From NCBI RefSeq assembly GCF_007954505.1, contig NZ_CP042412.1, positions 744,001-808,000 of the forward strand: a DNA stretch of 64,000 bases, written 5' to 3'. This DNA is from Microbacterium sp. CBA3102. Its GTDB lineage: Bacteria > Actinomycetota > Actinomycetes > Actinomycetales > Microbacteriaceae. Position numbers and translations under genes: made by a program. Under the pieces are notes generated by a model. It made no database searches. It worked only from the letters and a program-made list of their open reading frames with translations, and was not told the origin of the DNA. The first letter of the stretch is position 1; every line of letters starts with the position of its first letter. This document shows positions 1 through 8,509 of this stretch, in pieces.

Positions 1-299
1 TCGGGAAGTGTGGGAGCGGCCTGGTCCGGCCTGCCGTCGAGACCGACGAAGAAGCGGGCCATCTCGGCCTCCCACCGGGCGGCGATGGGCGACGCGGCGA
101 GATACGCCTGAGCCGCGTCGTCGTCGTCGGTCTCGTAGTACCCGATGAGTTCACCGTCGGGCGCGAGGAAGAGCGAGTAGTTGCGGCGTCCGGCCGCCGC
201 GATCTCGGCGAGCATCTCCGGCCACACGGGCGCATGACGCTCGCGATACTCCTCCAGAAGCTCGGGTCGCACCTGGAGCTTCACGCACACGCGCATCAT
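1..299 (-). CDS. rhaM: L-rhamnose mutarotase, 3' end cut by window edge
   Basis: Interconverts the alpha and beta anomers of L-rhamnose after uptake. The visible 99 residues begin MMRVCVKLQVRPELLEEY and include the family motif around YRERHAPVWPEML, the RNYSLFL strand, IGYYE and the FFVGLDG end, so nearly the full length of about 105-110 residues is present. Two ATG codons stand in tandem (299 and 296); either could be used. It is the last visible gene of the rhamnose transport operon, in the same place as rhaU of rhizobial rha operons. A strong hairpin separates it from the upstream binding-protein gene. Confidence 0.88.
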   Translation of the reverse strand, partial: MMRVCVKLQVRPELLEEYRERHAPVWPEMLAEIAAAGRRNYSLFLAPDGELIGYYETDDDDAAQAYLAASPIAARWEAEMARFFVGLDGRPDQAAPTLP

Positions 300-313
300 C
301 CCTGCCTTTCTGT

Positions 314-348
314 GAACGCCCGGTCGACACCCTGCCGACCGGGCGTTC
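314..348 (-). promoter_or_regulatory. Intercistronic hairpin between binding protein and mutarotase genes
   Basis: Perfect 13-bp inverted repeat (314-326 GAACGCCCGGTCG against 336-348) with a 9-nt loop. No T-run follows on the minus strand, so it looks like an mRNA-stabilising or partial-termination hairpin after the binding-protein gene rather than a full terminator. Confidence 0.6.
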
Positions 349-356
349 GATGATCA

Positions 357-1388
357 TCAGAAGTCGAACTCACCGATGTTGTCGGCGTCGAACACGAACG
401 GGTCGCCGAGCAGCACGACGCCGTCGTCTCCGACCGTGTACTCGCCGAGGTCGCCTGCGGTGAAGGTGTCACCCTTCTCACCCGTGATGTCGCCCTCGAT
501 GAGAGCCTGGGCCGCGAAGGCCGCCAGATAGCCGAGGTCTTCCGGGTTCCACAGCGCGAACGACGTGACAGTGCCGTCCTCGACGTACTCGCGCATCTGG
601 TTCGGGGTGCCGAGACCGGTCAGCGAGACCTTGCCCTTGTAGTCCGAGGTGGACAGGTAGCGGGCCGCCGCGGCGATGCCGACCGTGGTGGGCGAGATGA
701 TCCCCTTCAAGTCGGGGTGCGTCTGCAGCAGCGCCGCGGTCTTGTCGAACGACGTCTGGTCGTCGTCGTCACCATAGACGGTCTCGACGAGGGTGATGTC
801 CGGGTAGTCGCTGACGAGGTAGTCCTCCATCAGGTCGATCCAGGCGTTCTGGTTCGTCGCGTTCGCCGAGGCGGAGAGGATCGCGATCTCTCCGGCACCG
901 CCGATCTGCTCGGCGATCTGGTCGACCTGGACCTTCGCGATGCCCTCGGAGTCCGCCTGGTTGATGAAGACATCGCGGCACTCCGGGTTGGTGTCGGAGT
1001 CGAAGGTTACGACCTTCACGCCGGCGTCGCGTGCCTCGTTCAGCGCGTCGCAGATCGCCTTCGGGTCGTTCGCCGAGACGACGAGCGCTCCGACGCCCTG
1101 CTGGGTGGCCGTGTTGATGTAGCTGACCTGTGCGTCGGGAGTGGCCTCGGCCGGTCCGACCTCAGCGAACGTGCCGCCGAACTCCTCGACGGCCGCCTTG
1201 CCACCCTTGCTCGACGTGTCGAAGTAGGGGTTTCCGAGGTTTTTGGGCAGGAAGGTGATGGCGAGGTTGCCGTCGCCGCCGCTGTCGCCGCCGTCGTCAC
1301 CGCCGGTGCTCGCGCATCCGGAGAGGGCGACCGCTGCGGCCACCGCGAGGGCGGCGACCGCGGTCACACGCTTGCGTGCAAACATCAT
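357..1388 (-). CDS. rhaS: Rhamnose ABC transporter substrate-binding lipoprotein
   Basis: Extracytoplasmic sugar-binding protein of the type I periplasmic-binding-protein fold, 343 residues. A lipoprotein signal with lipobox LSGC (Cys25) is followed by a Gly/Asp-rich linker and the mature domain starting near LAITFLPKNLGNPYF. The C-terminal GDTFTAGDLGEYTVG stretch is typical of RhaS-type proteins. AAAGGA lies about 8 nt before the first ATG. It follows the two permease genes and ATPase gene in one operon and precedes the mutarotase, which supports rhamnose as ligand. A role in autoinducer-2 uptake (LsrB-like) is possible by fold but less likely beside rhaM. Confidence 0.87.
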   Translation of the reverse strand: MMFARKRVTAVAALAVAAAVALSGCASTGGDDGGDSGGDGNLAITFLPKNLGNPYFDTSSKGGKAAVEEFGGTFAEVGPAEATPDAQVSYINTATQQGVGALVVSANDPKAICDALNEARDAGVKVVTFDSDTNPECRDVFINQADSEGIAKVQVDQIAEQIGGAGEIAILSASANATNQNAWIDLMEDYLVSDYPDITLVETVYGDDDDQTSFDKTAALLQTHPDLKGIISPTTVGIAAAARYLSTSDYKGKVSLTGLGTPNQMREYVEDGTVTSFALWNPEDLGYLAAFAAQALIEGDITGEKGDTFTAGDLGEYTVGDDGVVLLGDPFVFDADNIGEFDF

Positions 1389-1431
1389 TGTTCTGTTCCT
1401 TTCGTGAGGTGCCGCGAGTGCGGCGTCGGCG

Positions 1432-2487
1432 TCATGAAGCTGTGGAGGTGGCGCCGGTGGTCGAACGCCCTGGTCTGCGCCGGGCCTTCTGCAGCCAGGC
1501 GAGGAAGCTCGCGGCCACGACCGAGACGATCAGCAGGGCGCCGGTGATGATGTTGATCACATCGGAGGTCACGTTCATCAGACGCAGCGCACTGGCCAGC
1601 GAGCCGATGAGGAGCGCGGCGGCGACGACCCCGTAGATCTTGCCCCGCCCGCCGAACACCGACACACCGCCGAGGACGACCGCGGCGATCACCTGCAGCT
1701 CCAGGCCGGTGGCGTTGTCACCGCGGGCGCTGCCGTAACGGAGCGTGTAGAACACCCCGGCGAACGCGGCGACCAGTCCGGAGAGCGCGAAGAGGATGAA
1801 CTTCGTCCGCTCCACGTGCACGCCGGAGAATCGAGCGGCATCCTTCGCCAGGCCGATCGCGTACACGCCACGTCCGAAAGGCGTGTAGTGCAGCAACAGG
1901 ATGAACGCCACCAGCAGGATCAGGAACGGGATCATGACCACCGGAACCGTCGTGCCCGCGATCTTCGCCTTGGCGAGGTCGGTCCAGAACTCCGGGAACT
2001 CGGTGACCGCCGCCGTGCCGAGGAGGCCGACCGCGAGGCCGCGGAACAGCGCGAGCGTTCCGATCGTGACGGCGAGCGACGGCAGCCCGACCACGGTCAC
2101 GAGGAACCCGTTGAAGGCTCCGCCGACCAGACCCACGAGCAGCGCAGCGAGGGCCGCGACTTCGAAGGGGATCCCACCCTGGACCAACGCGCCGGTGACG
2201 ACGCTGGAGAGGCCGACCATGCTGCCCACCGACAGGTCGATCTCGCCGGTGATCATCACGAGCGTCATCGGAAGGGCGATCAACAGGATCGGGGCGATGT
2301 CGAGGAGCAGGTAGGTGAGAGTGATCGGCTGACCGAAGCCGCGGACCGTGCTCGCGGAGACGATGACGACGAAGAGGAGCAGGGCGACGATCGCCATCTC
2401 CCTGGTGAGGAGGACACGGCGCCAGAGCGGCTTGTCGAAGTCTCGGATGATCCGGGTGGTCGTGGTCGTCGTGGTCGCGGCGGTCAT
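1432..2487 (-). CDS. rhaQ: Rhamnose ABC transporter permease 2
   Basis: Inner-membrane permease of the BPD_transp_2 (RbsC-like) family, 351 residues with 8-10 predicted hydrophobic segments. The family signature ITGEIDLSVGSMVGLSS is present near residue 75, and LGGVSVFGGRGKIYGVV near the C-terminus. A Thr-run (ATTTTTTT) marks the N-terminus. The ATG at 2487 overlaps the stop of the upstream permease by 4 bp (ATGA), which fixes the start. Pairs with the upstream permease to form the channel for rhamnose. Confidence 0.85.
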   Translation of the reverse strand: MTAATTTTTTTRIIRDFDKPLWRRVLLTREMAIVALLLFVVIVSASTVRGFGQPITLTYLLLDIAPILLIALPMTLVMITGEIDLSVGSMVGLSSVVTGALVQGGIPFEVAALAALLVGLVGGAFNGFLVTVVGLPSLAVTIGTLALFRGLAVGLLGTAAVTEFPEFWTDLAKAKIAGTTVPVVMIPFLILLVAFILLLHYTPFGRGVYAIGLAKDAARFSGVHVERTKFILFALSGLVAAFAGVFYTLRYGSARGDNATGLELQVIAAVVLGGVSVFGGRGKIYGVVAAALLIGSLASALRLMNVTSDVINIITGALLIVSVVAASFLAWLQKARRRPGRSTTGATSTAS

Positions 2488-3503
2488 GACTGGTCCCTCG
2501 CTTCGATGAGCCGTCGTTTCTGCCGGACGGCGAGGACGCGGTCGAGCACGATCGCGCCGATGATCAGGAGGCCGACGACGGCGCGCTGCCAGAAGTCGGG
2601 GATGCCGAGGATGGGGAGAGCTCGGTTGATCGTGAGCAGGAGCACCGCACCGATCGCCGCGCCCCACACCGAGCCGATGCCGCCCGTGATCGCGACGCCA
2701 CCGATCACGGCCGCCCCGACCGCATCGAGCTCCCACCCGGCTCCGGCCTGCGAGTTGATGGTGCCGTAGCGGGCGGCGTAGAACACTCCGGCGAGCCCCG
2801 CGAGAGCACCGGACACGACGAAGGCGGTCAGCACGCGGCGCGTGACGCGGAGGCCGTACAACTCCGCTGCTGCCGGATCCGAGCCGATCGCGTAGTACTC
2901 GCGGCCACCGCGTGTGTTCTTCATGTACCAGGCGGCCGCGGCCAGGACGATGAGGGCCACGATCGTGAGGATCGGGATGCCGACGAGCTGCCCGGTGCCG
3001 AGCGCCAAGAAGTCCTTCGGCATGTCCGAGGCGTTCACCCGGTCACTTCCGGTCCACAGCACGTTGATGCCGCGGTAGGCGTAGAGCGTGCCGAGGGTGA
3101 TCACCATCGCCGGCACCTTGGCGAAGGCGACCAGCGCGCCGTTGATGAGTCCGAGGAGAGCTCCGAACACGACCGCGGCCACCACGACGATCACGATCGG
3201 AATGCCGGGGACGTCGATGAACAGGCGACCGGTGAGGTACGCGGTGAGTCCCATGACCGAGCCGACCGAGAGGTCGACGTTGCGCGTGATGAGGACGATC
3301 GCCTGCCCGACCGCGACGAGCACGAGGATCGACGGCGTGAGCAGCAGGTCGCGCCACCCGTCAGGGCTGAACAGGAAGTTCGAGTTGTTCGTCGTGGCGG
3401 CCACGATCACGAGCGCCAGGGCGAGGAGGATTCCGAACTCCCGCGCCCGGCCGAGCGCGGAGAGCCTCTTCGTCATCGAGGAGACGGGGATTGCGGTGGT
3501 CAC
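2484..3503 (-). CDS. rhaP: Rhamnose ABC transporter permease 1
   Basis: Second BPD_transp_2 family permease, 339 residues. The ITRNVDLSVGSVMGLTAY motif corresponds to the conserved substrate-channel segment, and AVIGGVAITGGIGSVWGA matches the C-terminal family signature. The start is the GTG at 3503, overlapping the ATPase stop (GTGA); a later in-frame ATG (Met10) is possible but lacks this coupling. Operon order ATPase-permease-permease-binding protein-mutarotase matches the rhaTPQSU type gene set. Confidence 0.85.
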   Translation of the reverse strand: MTTAIPVSSMTKRLSALGRAREFGILLALALVIVAATTNNSNFLFSPDGWRDLLLTPSILVLVAVGQAIVLITRNVDLSVGSVMGLTAYLTGRLFIDVPGIPIVIVVVAAVVFGALLGLINGALVAFAKVPAMVITLGTLYAYRGINVLWTGSDRVNASDMPKDFLALGTGQLVGIPILTIVALIVLAAAAWYMKNTRGGREYYAIGSDPAAAELYGLRVTRRVLTAFVVSGALAGLAGVFYAARYGTINSQAGAGWELDAVGAAVIGGVAITGGIGSVWGAAIGAVLLLTINRALPILGIPDFWQRAVVGLLIIGAIVLDRVLAVRQKRRLIEARDQS

Positions 3504-5026
3504 GAGGAGAGCTCCGATGCGTGCGTCGCGGCGTACATGACGTTCTCGGAAGTGGCCTCCGAGCGGGCGATCTCTGCGGTGATCCGCCCCTCGCGCATGA
3601 CGAGGACGCGGTCGGCCATTCCCAACACCTCCGGAAGCTCGGACGAGATCATGAGGATTCCCATGCCCTGCCCTGCGAGCTCGGAGAGCAGCCGGTGCAC
3701 CTCGGATTTGGTGCCGACGTCGATCCCACGGGTGGGTTCGTCGATGATGAGGACCTTCGGCTGCGTGGCGAGCCACTTCGCGAGGACGACCTTCTGCTGA
3801 TTGCCGCCGGAGAGTGTGGCGGCAACGGTGTCGAGGGCGTGCGTCTTGACCTCGAGCCTGGTCGCCCACTCCCGGGCGGCACGGTTCTCCATTCCGGCGG
3901 TGAGGAACCCCAGCTTCGCGAGCTGGCGGCGGATCGAGAGGGTGATGTTGCTGCCGACGCCCGATTCGATCACGAGACCTTGCTTGCGGCGGTCTTCCGG
4001 CACGAGCGCGAGGCCGGCGCGCATGGCGTCGGTGGGACGACCACGCGGGATGGGCACGCCCTGCATCGTGACCGCGCCCTCGCGGTAGGGGTCGACCCCG
4101 AAGACGGCACGAGCCACCTCGCTGCGCCCCGCGCCGACCAGACCGGCCAGGCCCACGATCTCCCCTGCGCGCACGGTGAAGGAGATGTCGTGGAAGACAC
4201 CGGGGCTGGTGAGGTTCTCGACTTCGAGCAGCGGGGCGCCGACGGTGGTCTCCTGTTTGGGAAACAACTCGGTCACCTCGCGGCCGACCATCTGGTGCAC
4301 GATCTCCTCGACCGAGGTGTCGGCGATCGCGCTGGTGGCGATGTAGGCACCGTCGCGCATGACCGTGACGGTGTCGCAGAGCGCGAACACCTCGTCGAAG
4401 CGGTGCGAGATGAAGATGAGCGCGCGGCCCTCGTCGCGAAGACTGCGCGCGATCGTGAAGAGGCGCTCGACCTCGACACCGGACAGCGCGGCCGTGGGCT
4501 CATCCATGACGAGCAGACTCGCGTCGAGGGAGACGGCCTTGGCGATCTCGATGACCTGCTGGTCGGCGATCGACAGACCTTCTGCCGGACGATCGGGATC
4601 GATCGTCACGCCGAGTCGAGTGAAGAGGCGCTCGACCTCGTGCCGCATGGCCCTGCGGTCGATGCGCCCGAAGCGCCCCGTGGGCTGACGACCCATGAAG
4701 ATGTTCTCGGTGACGGACAGGTCGGGGAAGAGCGTCGGCTCCTGGTAGATCACGGCGACGCCCGCGCTCTTGGACTGCGCGGTCGACGTGAAGTCCACGT
4801 CTTCGCCATGGAAACGGAAGATCCCGCCGTCGCGCTGGTAAAGCCCTGCGACGATCTTCACGAGGGTCGACTTGCCCGCACCGTTCTCGCCGACCAACGC
4901 GTGGATGGATCCGCCGGCGACGGAGAGAGTCCCAGAACGGAGAGCGACCACCGCACCGAAGGACTTTCGGATGTCGCGGAGTTCGAGCGCCGGCGGAGAG
5001 CCGGGAGCCCCAGAGGGAATCGTCAT
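3500..5026 (-). CDS. rhaT: Rhamnose ABC transporter ATP-binding protein, two ABC domains
   Basis: Energises the rhamnose importer. 508 residues with two fused nucleotide-binding domains as in RbsA/RhaT. The first carries Walker A GENGAGKST (near residue 47), a degenerate signature LSIADQQ and Walker B LLVMDEPTAAL; the second has the Walker A-like GLVGAGRSE, signature LSGGNQQK and Walker B LIIDEPTRGID. It is the first gene of the operon and is divergent from the LacI-family gene at 5187, with a candidate operator between them. Confidence 0.88.
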   Translation of the reverse strand: MTIPSGAPGSPPALELRDIRKSFGAVVALRSGTLSVAGGSIHALVGENGAGKSTLVKIVAGLYQRDGGIFRFHGEDVDFTSTAQSKSAGVAVIYQEPTLFPDLSVTENIFMGRQPTGRFGRIDRRAMRHEVERLFTRLGVTIDPDRPAEGLSIADQQVIEIAKAVSLDASLLVMDEPTAALSGVEVERLFTIARSLRDEGRALIFISHRFDEVFALCDTVTVMRDGAYIATSAIADTSVEEIVHQMVGREVTELFPKQETTVGAPLLEVENLTSPGVFHDISFTVRAGEIVGLAGLVGAGRSEVARAVFGVDPYREGAVTMQGVPIPRGRPTDAMRAGLALVPEDRRKQGLVIESGVGSNITLSIRRQLAKLGFLTAGMENRAAREWATRLEVKTHALDTVAATLSGGNQQKVVLAKWLATQPKVLIIDEPTRGIDVGTKSEVHRLLSELAGQGMGILMISSELPEVLGMADRVLVMREGRITAEIARSEATSENVMYAATHASELSS

Positions 5027-5061
5027 TGATCGGACCTAAACTGCAGGATCATCCCTGCGGA

Positions 5062-5075
5062 TTGAATCGTTTTAA
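5062..5075. promoter_or_regulatory. Candidate LacI-family operator in the rha divergent region
   Basis: TTGAATCGTTTTAA is an imperfect palindrome centred on CG, the usual centre of LacI-family operators (idealised TGAAACGTTTCA). It lies 36 bp upstream of the rhaT start and about 110 bp upstream of the regulator start. The symmetry is only partial (4 of 6 pairs), so the call is tentative. Confidence 0.4.
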
Positions 5076-5186
5076 AGGATGGCGCATCTGTAAGTTACGA
5101 CCCTCGGTGACCTGCTGTCAAGTCATGGGATGGTCGATGGTACGTTTCAGGGACAGGTTTCGCGGTCCCGCGGGAAGGAAGACGCC

Positions 5187-6191
5187 GTGGTCGTCAGTGT
5201 TCGAGATGTCGCTCTCGCCGCATCCGTCTCCGTCGGGACCGTCTCGAATGTGCTGAACCATCCGGACAAGGTCTCCCCCGCCACGGTGGAACGCGTCACG
5301 GCCGCCATCGAGAAACTCGGCTTCGTGCGCAACGATGCGGCCCGGCAGCTCAGAGCAGGCCACAGCCGCTCGATCGGCCTCGTCGTGCTCGATGTGCGCA
5401 ACCCCTTCTTCACCGACATCGCCCGGGGCGCGGAGGAACGCGCGGCCGAGGCCAGGATGACGGTCATGCTCGGCAACAGCGATGAGAAGGCGGAGCGCGA
5501 GCGTGCCTATATCGACCTGTTCGAGGAGCAGCGCATCGCCGGTCTCCTCATCTCCCCCCTCGCCGACGACCTCCCGCGTCTGCGCCGCCTGCGTGACCGA
5601 GGCACGACCGTGGTGCTCGTCGACCGCGAAGTCGCCGACGAGAGCTTCTCGTCGGTCTCCGTCGACGATGTCGGCGGCGGCTACCTCGCCGTGCAGCACC
5701 TCGCGGCCCAGGGGCGACGACGCATCGCCTTCGTGGGCGGGCCGATGGGCATCCGCCAGGTGGTCGACCGTCTCGAGGGAGCCAGCCGAGCGGCCAACGA
5801 GGCCGGAGTCTCGCTCGAAGTCATCCTGACCGATTCCCTCAGCGTGCTCGCCGGTCGCGCCGCGGGCGACGCCCTCAGCGCCCGCGCGCCGGAGGACCGC
5901 CCCGATGCCGTCTTCGCCGCGAACGACCTGCTCGCGATGGGCGTGCTGCAGGCGCTCATGATGCGGAGCAGCATCCGGGTCCCCGACGAGATCGCGCTCA
6001 TCGGATACGACGACATCGACTTCGCCGCGGCGGCCGTCGTCCCGCTCTCGTCGATCCGCCAGCCCGCCGAGCTGATCGGCTACACGGCCGTCGACCTGAT
6101 GCTGCGCGAGGCAGGCGGCAAGTCCGATCCCGAGCGCGTGGTGTTCCAGCCGGAGCTCGTCGTGCGCGAGTCGACCGCGCGACCGGCCTGA
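5187..6191 (+). CDS. LacI-family transcriptional regulator, probably of the rhamnose operon
   Basis: 334 residues. The N-terminal helix-turn-helix (VSVRDVALAASVSVGTVSNVLNH) is followed by the hinge sequence DAARQLRAGHSRSIGLVV and a periplasmic-binding-protein-like effector domain ending with IALIGYDDIDFAAAAVVPLSSIRQP. The GTG at 5187 was chosen because GGAAGGAA lies just upstream and the HTH begins immediately after; an upstream ATG at 5130 would add 19 residues unlike the family. Its divergent position next to rhaT suggests that it represses the rhamnose transport genes, with rhamnose or a derivative as inducer (inference). Confidence 0.85.
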   Translation: MVVSVRDVALAASVSVGTVSNVLNHPDKVSPATVERVTAAIEKLGFVRNDAARQLRAGHSRSIGLVVLDVRNPFFTDIARGAEERAAEARMTVMLGNSDEKAERERAYIDLFEEQRIAGLLISPLADDLPRLRRLRDRGTTVVLVDREVADESFSSVSVDDVGGGYLAVQHLAAQGRRRIAFVGGPMGIRQVVDRLEGASRAANEAGVSLEVILTDSLSVLAGRAAGDALSARAPEDRPDAVFAANDLLAMGVLQALMMRSSIRVPDEIALIGYDDIDFAAAAVVPLSSIRQPAELIGYTAVDLMLREAGGKSDPERVVFQPELVVRESTARPA

Positions 6192-6211
6192 GCGACGTCC
6201 GAAGCGAGAGA

Positions 6212-6847
6212 TCAGGCGCTGTCGACCCCGTACATCTCCCCCACCGGGATCGGCACCGCCGTCACGTTGCCGGGTTGCGCGAGCGGGCAGGCCCAGGCGG
6301 GGTCATAGGCGCAGGACGGGTTGTAGGCGAAGTTGAAGTCGAGCACGATCGTCCCTCGCTCGGCATCGGATCCGAGGTCGGCTCCCTTGATCGTGTCGAT
6401 CAGATAGCGGCCACCGCCGTAGGTGCCGCCCGGGCGCCCCGCGAGGGCGTCGCGCACCGGGATGAACAGCCCTCCGCCGTAGGACGTGAGCCGCCAGACG
6501 TCGAGTGATCCGGCGTCCGGGATCTCGACGCGACCCACGCGCTCGAAGGGCACGACGCCGTCGGTGCCGGTCGCGAAGTCGAAGCCGCCGGGGTCGGCGG
6601 GGAGGACCGGCAGCTCGAAGCGCCACTCCGGGTCGTACGAGGCGATCGGCAACCCCTCGAACGCGGAACGATCCTCGGCGAGCAGCGGCGTCGCCGGATG
6701 ATGCAGCATGAGCTCATCCCGTTCGATCCGCCACAGCTCATGTGCGTCCTCCGGCGAATCGGAGAGACGCACGGCGGCGTAGAGAGCGAAGACGCGGCGG
6801 CGCCAGTCGACGACCTCGGCAGCCGTCCGTGCGAGTGTGTTCGTCAT
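6212..6847 (-). CDS. DUF1684 family protein
   Basis: 211 residues. The C-terminal block VLDFNFAYNPSCAYDPAW followed by ACPLAQPGN is the family signature (an NxxYNPxCA pattern followed by CPLxxPxN). No signal peptide or membrane segment is visible, so it is probably cytoplasmic. Biochemical function is unknown to me. Its start follows the stop of the SDR-like gene by 9 bp, so the two may be cotranscribed, but a TAGCCT hexamer 6 nt before the ATG also fits a leaderless promoter of its own. Confidence 0.75.
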   Translation of the reverse strand: MTNTLARTAAEVVDWRRRVFALYAAVRLSDSPEDAHELWRIERDELMLHHPATPLLAEDRSAFEGLPIASYDPEWRFELPVLPADPGGFDFATGTDGVVPFERVGRVEIPDAGSLDVWRLTSYGGGLFIPVRDALAGRPGGTYGGGRYLIDTIKGADLGSDAERGTIVLDFNFAYNPSCAYDPAWACPLAQPGNVTAVPIPVGEMYGVDSA

Positions 6848-6853
6848 CCCCCC

Positions 6854-6859
6854 AGGCTA
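6854..6859 (-). promoter_or_regulatory. Leaderless-type -10 element before the DUF1684 gene
   Basis: TAGCCT on the minus strand ends 6 nt before the ATG at 6847 and overlaps the stop codon of the upstream SDR gene. The G-run between them could instead act as a weak ribosome binding site. Confidence 0.35.
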
Positions 6860-7678
6860 CGGGCGCGGCATCGAGTCCTCGGCGATCATCTCGGCGTATC
6901 CCGCTTCGAAGGTCGGGTACTCGAGGTGGCCCAGCACGGATCGCAGCAGCGTCCCGTCATGGACGACCCCGCTCGGACCGCCGGACGCCACATCCGGCGG
7001 CACCTCCACGCCCAGCTTCCCGGCGATGAACGCGACGACCTCGGCGAGAGGTGCGGGCCGCTCGTCCACCGCGTGCAAGAGCGGCGGCGGTCCCTCCCTC
7101 CGCACCAGCAGGTCGAGCGTCCGCACCAGATCGACCTCATGGATCCGATTCGTACGCCGGGCGTGGTCCACGGCAGCGCCCTCGCGCACCTTCCGCAGGA
7201 GGAACTCCCGACTCGGCCCGTAGATCCCCGCGGGGCGCACGATCACGGCGGAGAACAGCGCGACGGCCGCCTGCTCCCCGTCGTACAGCTCCTGTGATCG
7301 CGCACTCGTCGGTGCGGGGACATCCTGTTCGGTCAACGGATGATCTGCCGCAGCTCCCTCGAACACTCGCGTCGACGACACGAACACGGTGCGCGCCGGC
7401 AGCACGGGCAGTGCGTCCCTCAGATTCGTCAACGCGGTGCGGTACCCCGAGCTCACGCCGCTGGGCGGCAGCGTGATCACCATCGCGTCAACGACCGGAA
7501 GGGGCGAATCGAGCGGATGAGACGGATCGGCGGAGAGTCCGATCACGCCCGCCGGCAGGGAACCGGTGCTCCGCCGCAGGGCGAAGACCTCGCCGTCGTC
7601 GGCGAGGAGACGTGCGGCGAGTCGCGCGCCGAGCTTCCCGTATCCGACGAGGAGCGTGCGACGAGGTACCGGAGTCAT
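6857..7678 (-). CDS. NAD(P)-binding SDR-family protein (YeeZ-like)
   Basis: 273 residues. The dinucleotide-binding motif GYGKLG sits in LLVGYGKLGARLAARLL at the very N-terminus. The middle region holds SSTRVFEG and YDGEQ, where the usual YxxxK of active SDR enzymes is changed to YDGEQ, as in the YeeZ group whose activity is unknown. The ATG at 7678 places the Rossmann motif about 10 residues in; the longer upstream reading adds Arg-rich sequence and is unlikely. Probable epimerase/reductase on a nucleotide-linked or free sugar, substrate unknown. Confidence 0.72.
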   Translation of the reverse strand: MTPVPRRTLLVGYGKLGARLAARLLADDGEVFALRRSTGSLPAGVIGLSADPSHPLDSPLPVVDAMVITLPPSGVSSGYRTALTNLRDALPVLPARTVFVSSTRVFEGAAADHPLTEQDVPAPTSARSQELYDGEQAAVALFSAVIVRPAGIYGPSREFLLRKVREGAAVDHARRTNRIHEVDLVRTLDLLVRREGPPPLLHAVDERPAPLAEVVAFIAGKLGVEVPPDVASGGPSGVVHDGTLLRSVLGHLEYPTFEAGYAEMIAEDSMPRP

Positions 7679-7838
7679 GGGGCTGACCAGCGAACGGCGA
7701 GCGCGGGCAGTCCGCGGCGATCGTGCTGCAATGGACACCCTCCGAAATCGTCGTCGCGCGAGTCGGTTCACGTAGGGCCACTACCGTACCGGATGGGCGT
7801 GATCACGGAGCACCCGACCGATCCGACGCACGTCCTCC

Positions 7839-8414
7839 TCAGCGAGCGGCCGCAATCCCCGTGCGATCGCTCGTGCGGATGATCGTCGCGAATCCGCGAG
7901 CGGCGAGGATGCTCTCGGTGCGACGCATGATGTCCTCGCCCGAGACCGCGGCCAACGGCCCCGAGGCCGGGATCGCGGAGGTGGTCGTCGCGTCCGTCAC
8001 GAAGTCCACCTCGTAGCCGAGATCAGCGGCCGCACGAGCGGTCGTCTCGCAGCATTGCTCCGTCCGGATGCCGCAGATGACGACCCGTCGCACGCCGGCG
8101 CTCCGCAACCGCTCGTCGAGATCCATCGAGAGGAAGGAGTTGATCGTGGTCTTGGTGACCGCATCCTCCGAGTCGAGGGGACCGAGCTCGTCGATCACCC
8201 GCACGAACCCCTGCGCGGGGTCGAACACGCCGCCGGAGCCGGGCTCGGAATGAGTGATCCACACCACCCGCTCACCACGCCCGCGGGCGTCGGCGACCAG
8301 GAGGGCGATGTTGTCGAGCACGGCGGGGTTGGCGGTCTCCGCCCAGTCGTCGGCGCGAGCACGGAAGGACTCCTGCGCGTCGATGACGAGCAGGACGGTG
8401 TCGGAAGAGGCCAT
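7839..8414 (-). CDS. Isochorismatase-family cysteine hydrolase
   Basis: 191 residues of the nicotinamidase/isochorismatase fold. The catalytic Asp is in LLVIDAQESF, the Lys in VTKTTINSF, and the nucleophilic Cys in VVICGIRTEQCCETTARAA, where the second half (EQCCE) is the Cys-containing loop. It acts on a small amide or vinyl ether that cannot be named from sequence. Another ATG lies 9 nt upstream (8423). It stands alone between convergent or unrelated neighbours. Confidence 0.8.
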   Translation of the reverse strand: MASSDTVLLVIDAQESFRARADDWAETANPAVLDNIALLVADARGRGERVVWITHSEPGSGGVFDPAQGFVRVIDELGPLDSEDAVTKTTINSFLSMDLDERLRSAGVRRVVICGIRTEQCCETTARAAADLGYEVDFVTDATTTSAIPASGPLAAVSGEDIMRRTESILAARGFATIIRTSDRTGIAAAR

Positions 8415-8509
8415 GCGCCCCATGCTCGCCGGGATCCGCCCCCGCGCCAAGCCGCTGCACGGACAACGACCGAACGGTTTCCGCCAGTGTCACCCTCGTG
8501 CGGCGGTGG

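Noticed and set aside
3491..5029. 512-codon plus-strand open frame
   Set aside because: Antisense to the rhamnose transporter ATPase, which has all expected motifs; long antisense frames are common at this GC content.
5130..5186. ATG at 5130 as start of the rhamnose LacI regulator
   Set aside because: The extra 19 residues precede the HTH and do not fit the family, whereas GTG 5187 has a good ribosome binding site.
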